Shown here: piece after piece, positions 32,357-44,492 of the stretch
How positions within the stretch are numbered: position 1 is the first letter of the stretch
Layout of the letters: every line of letters begins with the position of its first letter
Assembly: GCF_035046485.1 (NCBI RefSeq)
Contig: NC_085136.1
Span: forward strand, 162,499,963-162,563,962
Source of the DNA: Aedes albopictus
Taxonomy: Eukaryota; Arthropoda; Insecta; Diptera; Culicidae
Reading direction: 5' to 3'
Length of the DNA stretch: 64,000 bases
The notes under the pieces: model-generated
Told to the model about the DNA's origin: nothing
The model's database searches: none
Seen by the model: the letters and a program-made list of their open reading frames with translations, nothing else
Made by a program: the position numbers and the translations under genes

Positions 32357-34695
32357 CACTGGAACCTCTTTTTATGCACATGGCTGGGACTGCATAAATT
32401 AAAAATGTGCATAAATTAAAAATGTGCATAAAAAGAGGGAAATTTATGCATAAATTAAGTTTGGGCTTCAATTAGAAAATCTAGTTTGCGAGAACAGATC
32501 TTGCTCCTGGGCAGATGAGGTGGGGCTAAGGGGGTTTTCAGAATGTTCCCAGAGAGCCCTAAAAGGGGGTTCCAAGGGGCTTCAGGGGCGTTTTAAGGGG
32601 TTGTTTCGGGGGGTTTGAGGAGCCTTACAAGGGTGTTCTGTCAAGATTTTTTGGTGTTTTCATGAGATTACGGAGAATTCTGGGGTATTTCAATAGTATT
32701 AAGTGGGTTTCAGGGGCGTTCCAAGGGGCTTTAGGGGCAATTCAAGGGATCTCAGGAGACTTTAAAGGGCGTTGCATGGGGTTTGAGGGGCGATTTAAGG
32801 TATTTCGGAGTATGTTCTAAAATTTCCTGAAATGCCTCAAAAATCCCCCTTGAACCCCCCCGGCGACCCCATGTAACGCACCTGAGAGGCTTCGAAACCC
32901 CATAGAACTTCTCCGTAACGCTACCGTAACGCCTCTGAATCCCCCGAAAATGCTCTGAAACGTCTTGAAATGCCTCCAAAATCTCCCTTAAACCCCCTCG
33001 GACCCCATGTAACGCACCTGAGAGGCTCCGAACCCCACGAAGACTCCTCGTAACGCTTAAGTAACGCCTCTGCATCCCGCCGAAAATGCTCTGAAACGTC
33101 TTGAAATGCCTCCAAAATCCCCCTTAAACCCCCTCGGACCCCATGTAACGCACCTGAGAGACTCCGAACCCTACGAAAACTCCTCGTAACGCTTAAGTAA
33201 CGCCTCTGCATCCCACCGAAAATGCTCTGAAACGTCTTGAAATACCTCCGAAATCCCCCTAAAACCCCCTCGGACCCCATGTAACGCACCTGAGAGGCTC
33301 CGAGCCCCACGAAAACTCCTCGTAACGCTTAAGTAACGCCTCTGCATCCCGCCGAAAATGCTCTGAAACGTCTTGAAATGCCACCAAAATCCCCCTTAAA
33401 CCCCCCGGCGACACCATGTAACGCACCTGAGAGGCTCCGAACACCCTGAAAACTCCTCCGTAACGCTTCCGTAACGCCTGTGAATCACGCCGAAAATGCT
33501 CTGAAACGTCTTGAAATACCTCCAAAATCCCCCTTAAACCCCCTCGGACCCCATGTAACGCACCTGAGAGGCTCCGAACACCCCGAAAACTCCTCCGTAA
33601 CGCTTCCGTAACGCCTCTGAATCACGCCGAAAATGCTCTGAAACGTCTTGAAATGCCTCCGAAATCCCCCTTAAACCCCCTCGGACCCCATGTAACGCAC
33701 CTTAGAGGCTCCAAACACCCCGAAAACTCCTCCGTAACGCTTCCGTAACGCTTCTGAATCACGCCGAAAATGCTCTTAAACATTTTGAAATGCCTCCGAA
33801 ATCCCCCTTAAACCCCCTCGGACCCCATGTAACGCACCTGAGAAGCTCCGAACACCCTGAAAACTCCTCCGTAACGCTTCCGTAACGCCTCTGAATCACG
33901 CCGAAAATGCTCTGAAACATTTTGAAATGCCTCCAAAATCCCCCTTAAACCCCCTCGGATCCCATGTAACGCACCTGAGAGGCTCAGAACACCCCGAAAA
34001 CTCCTCCGTAACGCCTAAGTAACGCCTCTGCATCCCGCCGAAAATGCTCTGAAACGTCTTGAAATGCCTCCAAAATCCCCCTTAAACCCCCTCGGACCCC
34101 ATGTAACGCACCTGAGAGGCTCCGAACACCCCGAAAACTCCTTCGTAACGCTTCCGTAACGCCTCTGAATCACGCCGAAAATGCTCTGAAACATTTTGAA
34201 ATGCCTCCGAAATCCCCCTTAAACTCCCTCGGACCCCATGTAACGCACCTGAGAAGCTCCTAACACCCTGAAAACTCCTCCGTAACGCTTCCGTAACGCC
34301 TCTGAATCACGCCGAAAATGATCTGGAACATCTTGAAATGTCCTCCATAACCAAAACCCCTAAAAACGCCTCCATAACGGCTTTGAAACCAGCCTAAAAT
34401 GCTCTGAGACTCCTGAAATGACTCCAAAATCCCCTTAAGACCCACTCGGAGACCATGTAACGCACATGAGACCTTCGGAAACACCCAAAAAACGAACCTG
34501 TAACCTTCCTTTGCTCTCATCTGTAAACACCCCCCCCCCCCCCCCGGTCGCCGTTGCAATAGTTCCTGTCATTATTAAATATTCTATGCACAATATTGGT
34601 TCTGAGTAGCTCTCCCTCTTTTTATGCAGGGCATAAAAAAAGGTGCATAAATTAAAAGTGCATAAAAAAAACATGCATAAAAAGAGGTTTTAGTG
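32357..34695. mobile_element. pogo/Tigger-like element carrying a tandem array
   Basis: The ends CACTGGAACCTCTTTTTATG and CATAAAAAGAGGTTTTAGTG are inverted repeats (two mismatches) and are flanked by TA at 32355-32356 and 34696-34697. Sub-terminal blocks repeat TGCATAAATTAAAA several times. TA duplication with CACT..AACCTC ends is characteristic of pogo-like members of Tc1/mariner. No transposase is present; most of the interior is the 136-bp array. Confidence 0.75.
32770..34500. repeat. Tandem array, about 12 units of 136-137 bp
   Basis: The phrase CCCATGTAACGCACCTGAGA recurs at 32868, 33004, 33140, 33276 and 33413, then on at the same spacing to about 34240. Units also share GTAACGCTTCCGTAACGCCTC and GAAAATGCTCTGAAAC. 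Units are about 90 percent similar, with a more decayed unit on each edge. A C-run of about 17 bases lies at 34530. Protein-like frames across it are repeat artefacts. Confidence 0.95.
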
Positions 34696-34697
34696 TA

Positions 34698-37203
34698 CAC
34701 GGTTCGTGGCTGCCGCTCTCCATCCTCGGTCGCGCCCGATGCTCGCCAAATCACGCTCCACCTGGTCCGCCCATCGTGCTCTCTGCGCTCCACGCCTTCT
34801 TGTGCCAACCGGATCTGTCGCAAACACCAGCTTTGCAGGGTTGTTGTCCGGCATTCTTGCAACATGCCCTGCCCACCGTATCCTTCCGGCTTTGGCCACC
34901 TTCTGGATGCTGGGTTCGCCGTAAAGTGCAGCGAGCTCGTGGTTCATTCTTCTCCGCCACACACCGTTCTCCTGCACACCGCCGAAGATCGTCCTTAGCA
35001 CGCGTCGCTCGAAAACTCCGAGTGCTTGCAGGTCCTCCTCGAGCATGGTCCATGTCTCGTGCCCGTAGAGGATTACCGGTCTTATTAGCATTTTGTACAT
35101 GGTGCATTTGGTGCGTGGGTGAATCTTTTTCGACCGCAGTTTCTTCTGGAGCCCGTAGTAGGCCCGACTTCCGCTGATGATGCGCCTCCGAATTTCACGG
35201 CTCACGTTGTTGTCAGCCGTCAGTAAGGATCCGAGGTAGACGAATTCCTCCACCACCTCGAAAGTATCCCCGTCTATCGTAACATTACTACCCAGACGGA
35301 TCCGGTCGTTTTCGGTTCCGCCTATCAGCATGTACTTTATTTTTGAGGCATTCACCACCAGTCCGACCTTTGCTGCTTTGCGTTTCAGGCGGGTGTACAG
35401 CTCTGCCACCGTTCCAAATGTTCTGGCAATAATGTCCATGTCGTCCGCAAAGCACACAAATTGTCCGGATTTTGTGAAAATCGTTCCTCGGCTGTTGAGC
35501 CCGGCTCGTCGCATCACACCTTCCAGAGCGATGTTGAAGAGTAGGCATGAGAGTCCATCACCTTGTCGCAGTCCCCGGCGAGATTCGAATGAACTAGATA
35601 GTTCACCCGAAATCCTTACGCAGTTTTGCACACCGTCCATCGTTGCTTTAATCAGTCTAGTCAGCTTCCCAGGAAAGCCGTTTTCGTCCATGATTCTCCA
35701 TAGCTCTGCGCGGTCGATACTGTCGTATGCCGCTTTGAAGTCGATGAACAAGTGATGCGTTGGGACCTGGTACTCACGGCATTTCTGGAGGATTTGCCGT
35801 ACGGTAAAGATCTGGTCCGTTGTCGACCGGCCGTCGATGAAACCGGCTTGGTAACTTCCCACAAACTCATTTACTTTAGGTGAAAGACGACGGAAGATGA
35901 TCTGGGATAGCACTTTGTAGGCAGCATTCAAAATAGTGATCGCCCTGAAGTTCTCACATTCCAAATGGTCGCCTTTCTTGTGAATGGGGCAGATTACCCC
36001 TTCCTTCCACTCCTCCGGTAGCTGTTCGGTTTCCCAGATCCTGACTATCAGCCGATGCAGACAGGTGGCCAACTTTTCTGGGCCCATCTTGATGAGTTCA
36101 GCTGCGATACCATCCTTACCAGCTGCTTTGTTGGTTTTGAGCTGGTGAATGGCATCCTTAACTTCCCTCAGCGTGGGAGTTGGTTCATTTCCGTCCTCCG
36201 CTGCACTGGCGTCGTCGTTTCCTCCGTTGCCGTGGGCTCCCGTGCCTACGTTCTCCACGCCGTTCAGGTGCTGATCGAAGTGCTGCTTCCACCTTTCGAT
36301 CACCTCACGTCCGTCCGTCAAGAGGCCTCCGTCTTTATCCCTGCATATTTCGGCTCGCGGCACGAAGCCGTTGCGGGATGCGTTGAGCTTCTGATAGAAC
36401 TTCCGTGTTTCTTGGGAACGGCACAGCAGTTCCATTTCTTCACACTCCGCTTCTTCCAGGCGGCGCTTTTTCTCCCGAAAGAGGCAGGTCTGCTGTTTCC
36501 GCTTCTGTTTATAACGTTCCACGTTCTGTCGAGTCCCTTGCTGCAGCATTACCGCCCTCGCTGCATTCTTCTCTTCCAAAACCGTTCTGCACTCTTCGTC
36601 GAACCATTCGTTCCGTCGATTCCGTTCCACGTACCCGATGGTGCTCTCGGCTGCGTCGTTGATGGCTGCTTTCACTGTACTCCAGCAGTCCTCTAGAGGG
36701 GCCTCTTCGAGCTCACTCTCGTCTGGCAACGCGGCCTCGAGATTCTGCGCGTATGCTGAGGCGACATCCGTTTGCTTCAATCGCTCTAGGTTGTACCGTG
36801 GCGGTCGCCGGTACCGTACATTGTTGATGACGGAGAGTTTTGGGCGCAGTTTGACCATCACCAGATAGTGGTCGGAGTCGATGTTGGCGCCACGATAGGT
36901 CCTGACGTCGATAATGTCGGAGAAGTGCCGTCCGTCAATCAGAACGTGGTCGATTTGAGATTCCGTCTGCTGTGGTGATCTCCAGGTGTAACGATAAGGG
37001 AGGCTGTGTTGGAAAAAGGTGCTACGTATGGCCATATTTTTGGAGGCGGCGAAATCAATGAGTCGTAGGCCGTTTTCGTTCGTCTGCTGGTGGGCGCTGA
37101 ACTTACCAATCGTCGGTCTGAATTCCTCCTCCTGGCCTACCTGAGCGTTCAAATCTCCTATGATGATCTTGACGTCGTGGCTTGGGCAGCGATCGTACTC
37201 GCG
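34698..37203 (-). CDS. RTE-type LINE: endonuclease C-part and reverse transcriptase, near-intact
   Basis: An open minus-strand frame of over 820 codons. The endonuclease is 5'-truncated at about 37203 (it begins just before VKIIIGDLNAQVG) but keeps the SDHY motif, about 95 residues from the first ATG at 37152. After a basic linker, the reverse transcriptase covers about 385-640 (ICPIHKKGDH, FIDFKAAYD with catalytic Asp near 471, RRGLRQGDGLS, CFADDMDI near 567-574). The C-terminus has FERRVLRTIFGG, GRIRWAGHVARMP and GAQRARWADQVERDL. There is no RNase H, as is usual for RTE. A Tigger-like element at 32357-34695 splits off the last 11 residues. The 5' truncation makes it non-autonomous. Confidence 0.85.
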
Positions 37204-37479
37204 TTATGATCAATCTTAGATACTTTAAATAATTAAATCTAATTGATAACATTCAAGAAAACAACAGCATCATCCTGTTTCCATCTAGCCTTAGGCCTTT
37301 TCGGCGCCCCTCTGAAGCTGGCGCCCTTGGCGGGGGCCAACCTGGCCAACCGCACGCTACGGCTCTGCCTATGGCAGATCGGATGTCCCTCCAGCTATCT
37401 TAGAGTGTAGCTGCGCCAGGCTGCTCTTCCGTTGGTAGGGCCACTGCTAACTGCTGCGCGTAGTCTTGAGACACTTCTA
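37204..37479. other. Junction sequence between two RTE pieces, no ORF
   Basis: Includes a GC-rich part at 37310-37375 (CACGCTACGGCTCTG) that resembles the minus strand of 17880-17950, at the 5' border of the RTE fossil in palindrome 1. It is probably a shared element leader or 3' region. Confidence 0.35.
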
Positions 37480-38260
37480 CGTTACGCAGCTGCTCGATGT
37501 TGAGTTGCGACGTTCGACTTCGACGCGTGGTGATAACTGTCGAAAGTTTTGAGCGCATGCATACTTAGTAGTTGTATGTAGTGATCCGAATCTATATTCG
37601 CACTGCGGTATGTACGGACGTTTATTATATCCGAGAAGAATTTACCGTCGATTAGAACGTGGTCGGTTTGGTTTTCTGTTTGATGGTCGGGTGATCTCCA
37701 GGTGGCTTTGTGAATATCTTTGCGGGGGAAGAAGGTGCTTCGGACTACCATACCACGGGAGGCTGCAAAGTTTACGCATCGCTGGCCGTTATCATTCGAT
37801 ACGGCGTGCAGGCTGTTTCACCCGATTACCGATCGGTACATTTCCTCCCTTCCTACCTGCGCGTTCATGTCGCCGCGGCAAGCAACCATCGTATGTTTGC
37901 TCTAACTGCGCGTAGAACGCTTCTTTCTCGTCGTCCGGTCTCCCTTCGTATGGGCAGTGGACGTTGATGATGCTCTAGTTGAAGTGACGGCCCTTAACTC
38001 TCAACATGCACATCCTTGTGTTGATCGGGTGCCACCCGATCACACGTTGTCGCATCTTGCCCAACACTATAAATCCTGTTCCCAGTTCATCGGTGGTGCC
38101 ACAGCTTTGGTAGAAGGTAGCCGCTCGATGCCCGCTTTTCTACACTTTCTGTCCAGTCCAACAAAGTTCCTGCAACGCCACGAGGTAAATTTGTATCACC
38201 TTCACTGTGAGTTACCGGACATCACCTGTTTGAATGCTGGAATCCACGGCAATGACCTTT
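37480..38260 (-). pseudogene. Decayed RTE endonuclease fragment
   Basis: On the minus strand, pieces read VNVHCPYEGRPDDEKEAFYA-like sequence upstream, then TWRSPDHQTENQTDHVLIDG and ANIDSDHY near 37590. These are the middle and end of an RTE endonuclease. Several stops and frameshifts occur. It lies upstream of the better RTE copy in the same orientation but is a separate insertion, because the SDHY region appears twice. Confidence 0.65.
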
Positions 38261-38464
38261 GTTTCCAAAGATCATGAAATTTGGTGGACTTTGACGTTAT
38301 TGAGCTTTGTGGCTTCAGATGCTTTGGCCTTATCAGTCGCATCTACCAGAAGTTTGATAACCGTGTTTTGTCAGTTCCGGAAGGCCTCTTCTTCTGACAG
38401 TTCCGACCTTCGTTTACACTGGTGTTCTTAAGAGCTTCCAGTTTAGTCTAAACGTTGTATATCT

Positions 38465-38920
38465 TTCGTTCTGGACCGCTTAGAAGGATACTGTTTTCGA
38501 CAAAAGCGCTTTCACATAAAAAACCAATTTAGTTTAGTAGTAACTGTGAGGCGCTAGTGAGTTCTGGGCCACTTAGAAGGTTACTGACTTCGGCAAAGTT
38601 GTTAATAAAACCGAATGCCTGCAGATAGAAAACAATTTAGTTCAAGATTCACTGACTATGTGGCGCTTGTGTTCTTAGAATCCGCTTGTTAAATCCAATC
38701 TTCGTAAATCTGATGTTTTGGGCCACTTAGAAGGATATTGATTTCTGAACAACTTTAGAAGTCTAAGAGTTTTCACATAGAAAGCAATTCAGCTCAAGAA
38801 TCACTCACTACGTGGCGCTAGTGTTCTTGGTAGCTGCCTGTTCAGTCTAAACGTCACATAGCTTGCATACTGAACCACTTAAAAGATACCTGACTTTGGT
38901 AAAGTTGCAAGACCGATTCT
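38465..38920. repeat. Four degenerate tandem units (90-154 bp spacing)
   Basis: Each unit carries a version of GGCCACTTAGAAGGATACTGACTTCGGCAAAG (at about 38477, 38567, 38719 and 38873), with AATTTAGTTCAAGAATCACT and TGGCGCTAGTGTTCTT between. No coding content. Confidence 0.75.
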
Positions 38921-39779
38921 AACCTAGCTGTTAATATTTAAGTTTTTGTCGGACACGAAACTTTCATCGGACAACCTGTTGCCGAATCTGAAAAATCTTC
39001 GTCCAGATGTTCATTCATCATCACCGGTGGTCTCACCGTTTTTGTCATCCCTATTACGAAACGGCTCTCAAAAACCACCACATGTCACCATTCAGAACCC
39101 GGTGACGAAAAAAAGAGACGAAGGGAACCATCGTGACCGAGCCGAGACAATCGTACGAAACAACGAACCTACACTTTGAATTATCTCCATTGAAGAACAA
39201 AAAAAAACACGCTCCTTCTCTTCTTTCATCCCATATGACTTTTTGACATCGCATTAACCTGTCAATATGACTTTCAAAGCAAAGAGCTCCAGAATTCATT
39301 AGCAAGGAGGAGCAGAATCTGTTTTCGTTCACTTTACGTCCGTCGTCGATATGGTCGTGTTTTTTTTGTGGGTCCTTCTTTGCGTACTTACGAGTCTCGT
39401 TTCGTCGTCCGTCGTCGCGCCATCGGTCGAGGAAACGTGATACTCACTGTGCACACGACATCAAAGGACATCAGGATAAAGGGATACACGAAACGAGACG
39501 AGACACGGGAGAATCCTATCACCAGCCAAGCCACACGGATGGAAGGAAGGGAAAGATGATCCTCGTGTTGTCATGGCGTAGTAGTCCATTGGGCACGAAC
39601 ACAGAGGCAACCCTTGGAGATTTTTTTCTTTCCTTAATTTCATTCTTTTTAGTCGCCGTTTACAGAAGCATCTTTGAAGCTTCCAAGGTCTGCTTTTGTA
39701 GTCATCAAACGGTGTGTATCGGTTGGCAGATGCACTCTATTTGACACAGGTGTTTGTACGAAAATATGTTATAATTTAG
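38921..39779. other. Intergenic, no gene recognised
   Basis: A 77-codon frame at 38946 and shorter frames at 39368 and 39556 have no recognisable content. The segment is less AT-rich than its surroundings. Confidence 0.4.
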
Positions 39780-40266
39780 TTGATTCTATGTGTACCAATT
39801 CTCTTTCCCTTGTGCGTTAGTCGTTTGGAAGTTATTAATCGTAGACTTCAGTCAGATAACGAATCGGACTTACTTTTAATAGGATTCCTCCAGGAAGTAC
39901 TCCCGAGATTTTTCCAGAGTTTTTTTTTTCTAGGATTTCATAAGAAGTACCATCTGAGATTACTTTGGGAGATCCTTCAAAATTTCTTCCGAAATTTCTC
40001 TTGATTTTTTTTTTTGAGATTCCCCCCGGAACTCCTTCTGAGAATACCCCTCTGGAATTCTTTCCGAGATTCCGAAATGGTTTCTCAAGCAACTACTTTC
40101 AGAATTCTTTCAAGGCAATGATGCCATGATTTTTTTAATCTTTATCATTCTTTTCAAAATTCTGTATCCCATACTAAATTTGGATGAAAAATCTGTACCC
40201 CATACAAAAATAAAATTGCTCCCCTAGCTCAAAAATCTGTGTTTCATATACAAAATCTGTGCGGAT
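39780..40266. repeat. Degenerate GAATTCC/GGAATCC-type repeats before the gap
   Basis: Units such as GGATTCCTCCAGGAAGTACTCCCGAG recur between 39870 and 40110. The last 100 bases repeat AATCTGTACCCCATAC-like phrases. Confidence 0.6.
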
Positions 40267-40766
40267 NNNNNNNNNNNNNNNNNNNNNNNNNNNNNNNNNN
40301 NNNNNNNNNNNNNNNNNNNNNNNNNNNNNNNNNNNNNNNNNNNNNNNNNNNNNNNNNNNNNNNNNNNNNNNNNNNNNNNNNNNNNNNNNNNNNNNNNNNN
40401 NNNNNNNNNNNNNNNNNNNNNNNNNNNNNNNNNNNNNNNNNNNNNNNNNNNNNNNNNNNNNNNNNNNNNNNNNNNNNNNNNNNNNNNNNNNNNNNNNNNN
40501 NNNNNNNNNNNNNNNNNNNNNNNNNNNNNNNNNNNNNNNNNNNNNNNNNNNNNNNNNNNNNNNNNNNNNNNNNNNNNNNNNNNNNNNNNNNNNNNNNNNN
40601 NNNNNNNNNNNNNNNNNNNNNNNNNNNNNNNNNNNNNNNNNNNNNNNNNNNNNNNNNNNNNNNNNNNNNNNNNNNNNNNNNNNNNNNNNNNNNNNNNNNN
40701 NNNNNNNNNNNNNNNNNNNNNNNNNNNNNNNNNNNNNNNNNNNNNNNNNNNNNNNNNNNNNNNNNN
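40267..40766. other. Assembly gap (500 Ns)
   Basis: Exactly 500 undetermined bases, a typical placeholder size. It abuts the left arm of palindrome 2. Confidence 1.
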
Positions 40767-41534
40767 CTTACAACTTTAGCTTGTTTCCTACGTATTTCAA
40801 TCATTTACAGTAGGTAAAATGTCATTATTGTGAAGAAATATCGAATTTGAAATCGTGTGTTTTTTAGGGCTGGCAGGAAAGGTACGGGCGAAATGGGCAC
40901 CCATCGGGGCATAATGGACACCCCTACATTATTTATGCTAATTCTTTGATTACATCGATCAGTTAAGTAATATGCCTACGGAGATCAATGCGACAGATAT
41001 AATACTCCATCTTAGACGAGTTTACATAACTTCAAAGTTTAGAAAATAAATTTTAGACAAAAATAAACGGATTAATTTTCTCCAAACTCTTTAAAACGCC
41101 TAACAGTATGCAATGCGCGTACATCTATTCGTAATAGCAGGTGTTCATTTCGCCCCGAATCGACTACAACATTAACATTGCTATTTTTAGTAATTTCTGA
41201 TCAAAAATAAAATACTTCATCCATTGCTAAACATCCGTATTCATGTATATAAGGTAACAAATCACTTATTTTTATGGTGGACACGCTCCAACACTCGTAA
41301 TACCTTATTTGCTGCTGCTTCGAAATTATAAGAATTTCAACATATGAAAAACATATTTCAATTTCAATGATATTTTGATTATTTTGGAGCAATATAAATG
41401 GTACTTTTGAAAAATAGGACCATGACTTGTTCCTTTACACTTATGCATCGAAAGTTTTACATAAAAGTCAACGATTTCGGCAAAAACAGGGGTGTCCATT
41501 TCGCCCCGGGTGTCCATTATGCCCCTAATCCCCC
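40767..41534 (-). mobile_element. MITE with GGGGGATTAGGGGCAT ends, truncated by gap (left arm)
   Basis: Mirror of 49452-50219. The inner end with its TA target dinucleotide (41535-41536) is present; the outer end is in the N gap. Confidence 0.85.
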
Positions 41535-41544
41535 TATAGTGGTA

Positions 41545-41850
41545 AAAACTAGGTATCTCAGAACATCTGCTCCATTATTTATGTTGCGTTTTGAGTGCTA
41601 TAACTAGGTAACTCGACATTTTTTTAACCATTCATTGTTTTTATCAAAAGTTTAAACCAAAAAAGTTCAAAACTTTTTCTTGTAGCAGAAAGAGTAGAAG
41701 CTGATTAAGCAATCAACGCAAAAAAATAATTATTTTAAGGGCTCCATACCTTTGGAACAACTGCATGAAAAATTGTAAAATTTTCAAAGTCGTTTTTCTC
41801 GAAACTACGATTTTCGAGTTACCTAGTTCTAGCATTAAGGGGACGATTTG
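41545..41850. repeat. CGAGTTACCTAGTT-type repeat block (left arm; mirror 49136-49441)
   Basis: Bears AACTAGGTATCTCAG, GAGTGCTATAACTAGGTAACTCG and CGAGTTACCTAGTTCTAGCATT. A rearranged relative lies at 50633-50833 outside the palindrome. Probably a small mobile element of unknown type. Confidence 0.5.
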
Positions 41851-43499
41851 TTCTTACTGTTGTATTTTGAAACTAGTTTAATTGAACAAATCATGTTTTA
41901 ATATTCTCAAAACTGCTTGAAATTTTGTTTTTATTGAAGGAAGTATTGTTGAAATTATCATTATTTTACAATTTTTTGGTACATGTGTTACAACAATCTG
42001 TTTACTCAAATCATTGTATATTTGGTTACCTTTGGTAGTAGTTTTATTATATCCATCTGTTCGGGTTCCTTTCATCCGTGCGGAGACATTAGAAGAGCGA
42101 AATTACGGTATAATTTTAGCACCATTGCCGCCACCGCTACCCGTCAATATTTACTTTCACGTGCTTTAAATAGTTGCCTAATGCATGCTGGCTGGAGTGA
42201 ACCCGTTTCAGATAGTGGACTAATTGGCAATTGCCATTACCTGTTGGTGGAAAGCTTTGGGATTATGCAATAGTGACGCGGAACGAGAAAGATTGTTACA
42301 ACTTAGTTAATAGTGATTGATTTTTTTTATTATTCAGCTAACCTACATGTTTACCGGACACGCTTCAGTATTTCAAGCCAGCTTTTTACCCTGATCATGA
42401 AACAACGAAACAAGATTTCATAACAGTTTTGACATTTCGAAACATTTTCCGAAATTGAGGGTATTTTTTATTATAGATAACCTAGGTTCATTCACCTCTA
42501 TAGAAGGTATACATTCAATAAAGCTTTACATGATATGTCATGTAAACTGTTGTGATAGCTCACGCTCCAATTATGTGCATCATATGTCACAGAATTTTAA
42601 TCTCATTATTTTTATCTTTGTAGTTTCTGATGCCTTAGGTGCGACTAACAATCAGAGGCATTTCCAACTTTCTGCCATTCGCAGAAATACACATACGATC
42701 AACGGGCGAGTGATTGCATAATCAATCTACATTGAATCGCAGTTGCGGACGTAGCAGGTGTCATACAGATTTCGTCGTAGTGTGTTAGTTGTAATTTTAC
42801 ACGCCTCAATAGGCTTACGTTAAAATTCGCCTGGCCTCGATGGAATTGCTAAAAAAATACAAAATACTTGATGAAGTTTTCAGTGCAAGCTTTAGCAAAC
42901 ACCTTTTTATGGAGAAAATTTGTATTTATTTTTTGTCTATATTTGAATGGTTTTCACACTTTGGATTCTTTGGAATGCCGAAAGAAATTCTCACTAAATT
43001 TGTCGGTAGAATTTATGAAAAAACTGCACTAGTGAACGTGCCAAATGTTATGTATCGTATATCTCAGGAGCCTTATTACTTAGTGTGGTAGTTTAGCAGA
43101 TCGATAAGTAGGCCAAGTTCTTGTAATGATCACTATTAGTCGAAACGTCAACTGGGAAAGCACCACATTGGCGATGGAAGAACCCCCGTTTGCTATGGAT
43201 GAGTAGCAGAGTCTTCGGCACGATTATCGGCAAAACAACTCAGCATTTTTGGAGATCAAGACAATTCAAAAATCAAGATCGTGCAAGGATGTGCCAGTGC
43301 TGCAAGTGAAGGTGATCAAGAATCATCATAAGATCAAGAAGGAACCCTCTCCAAACCCTCTCCTTCTCTGCCGAAATCAAGCAGCAACAATATTAGACGT
43401 ACGTGAAAAAATCAAGCCAAACAGTGGTTACCTTGGCAACGAACTTCGGTTTCCTGAACCAAAGAAAACAAGTTCAAGTTCCTTTGCACGAAACTGCCG

Positions 43500-43690
43500 T
43501 GGAGCGGACCTGGTGTGATGGTTAGAACACTTGACTATCACGCCGAGGACCTGGGATCGAATCTCACTCCCGACACCCTCGCAAAAAGTGAGTTCTTCCT
43601 TCGTGAGGGAAGTAAAGCGTGGGTCCCGAGATGAACTAGCTTAGGGCTAAAAATCTCGCTAATACAGACAAAAAAAGACAAAAAAAACGG
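43500..43690 (+). mobile_element. Feilai-like tRNA-derived SINE (left arm)
   Basis: The head GGAGCGGACCTGGTGTGATGGTTAGAACAC carries an A box; GGGATCGAATC is the B box. The body reads GGGTCCCGAGATGAACTAGC and AAAATCTCGCTAATACAGAC, then A-rich. The same family occurs at 56322-56487. The match to Feilai of Aedes aegypti is from memory. Confidence 0.75.
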
Positions 43691-43990
43691 GACTGCCCCA
43701 GGAACGGATTATATCCGTTGAGTTGGGCGAAACTGTTATCAAGTTCACCTTACTGGTGAACTGCCTCAGGAGCGGATTCAATCTGTTGAGTTAGGCGAAA
43801 TATAATGAAGTTCCCCCCAAAGTTGAACTGCCTCAGGAGCGGATTCAACCCGTTGAGTTAGGCGATAAAATTATGAACTTCACCTAACGGTGGACTGCTT
43901 CAGGAACGGCTTCTGCCCGTTGAGTTAGGCGACAGAATTTCATAGTTCACCTGTGGATTGCTTCAGGAACAAAGTTTTCCGTTTAGACGA
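43690..43990. repeat. Four to five tandem units of about 80 bp after the SINE (left arm; mirror 46996-47296)
   Basis: Units share GAACTGCCTCAGGAGCGGATTCAACCCGTTGAGTTAGGCGA with 10-20 percent divergence. They start immediately at the SINE's A-rich tail. Confidence 0.85.
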
Positions 43991-44149
43991 GATAGTGGTT
44001 CTCAGTGCCTAAAAAATCAGCCCAATGATGTTCAATCAGTGCGAAAACGCACACAAATATATGAATGCAGTCTCCCACCAACATGACACAGAGAATGAAC
44101 ATGACAAAGAGAAAGCAAGACAATGAGAGCGACGCCTCGTAGTGTAATC

Positions 44150-44492
44150 ACAGACAAACAGACATACTACTCAAATCGAAATCATCGCACGATTGAACGG
44201 TCATTTTGAAAATAATATGTGGTTCGGACTGTGCTCGCATGTGTCAAGGTGGCGCTGCTGTGCCTACGTCGCCTCTAAATTTCGAAGAGAAATGAACGCG
44301 ATGCCGATCAATGTTTACATAAAATGACTCAAACATGAACCTTTATTCACCTGCTAAATTGTTACATCGAGCCGAGGGAAACAACACCTGCAAACGAATG
44401 CTTCGGATTGAGCATTATAGAGGGTGCTAGTGAGATGGCAAACGATGTTTTTGAAGCCATTTTCTTCTAAGTAATATGTCTGTTTCTCTGTG
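44150..44492. mobile_element. P-like MITE, 343 bp, 8-bp target duplication (left arm)
   Basis: The ends are ACAGACAAACAGACATA(C)TACT and AGTAATATGTCTGTTTCTCTGTG, flanked by GTGTAATC at 44142-44149 and 44493-44500. The termini match those of the THAP-carrying element at 52349. The 8-bp duplication fits P or hAT superfamilies. Confidence 0.8.

Noticed and set aside
32752..33525. Overlapping minus-strand frames resembling a repetitive protein
   Set aside because: They follow the 136-bp tandem array and shift frame between units, as expected for a non-coding satellite whose unit length is not a fixed multiple of three.
32770..34500. Possible CRISPR-like array
   Set aside because: The whole 136-bp unit repeats with no unique spacers, inside a eukaryotic transposon.
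38946..39179. A 77-codon Ser/Pro-rich frame as a small gene
   Set aside because: No start context, domain, splice or polyadenylation signals could be tied to it; it overlaps an antisense frame of similar length.
43249..43518. An 89-codon frame in the palindrome 2 arms
   Set aside because: It lies across the TRIM-like interior and the SINE head; identical copies come from the palindrome and not from selection.
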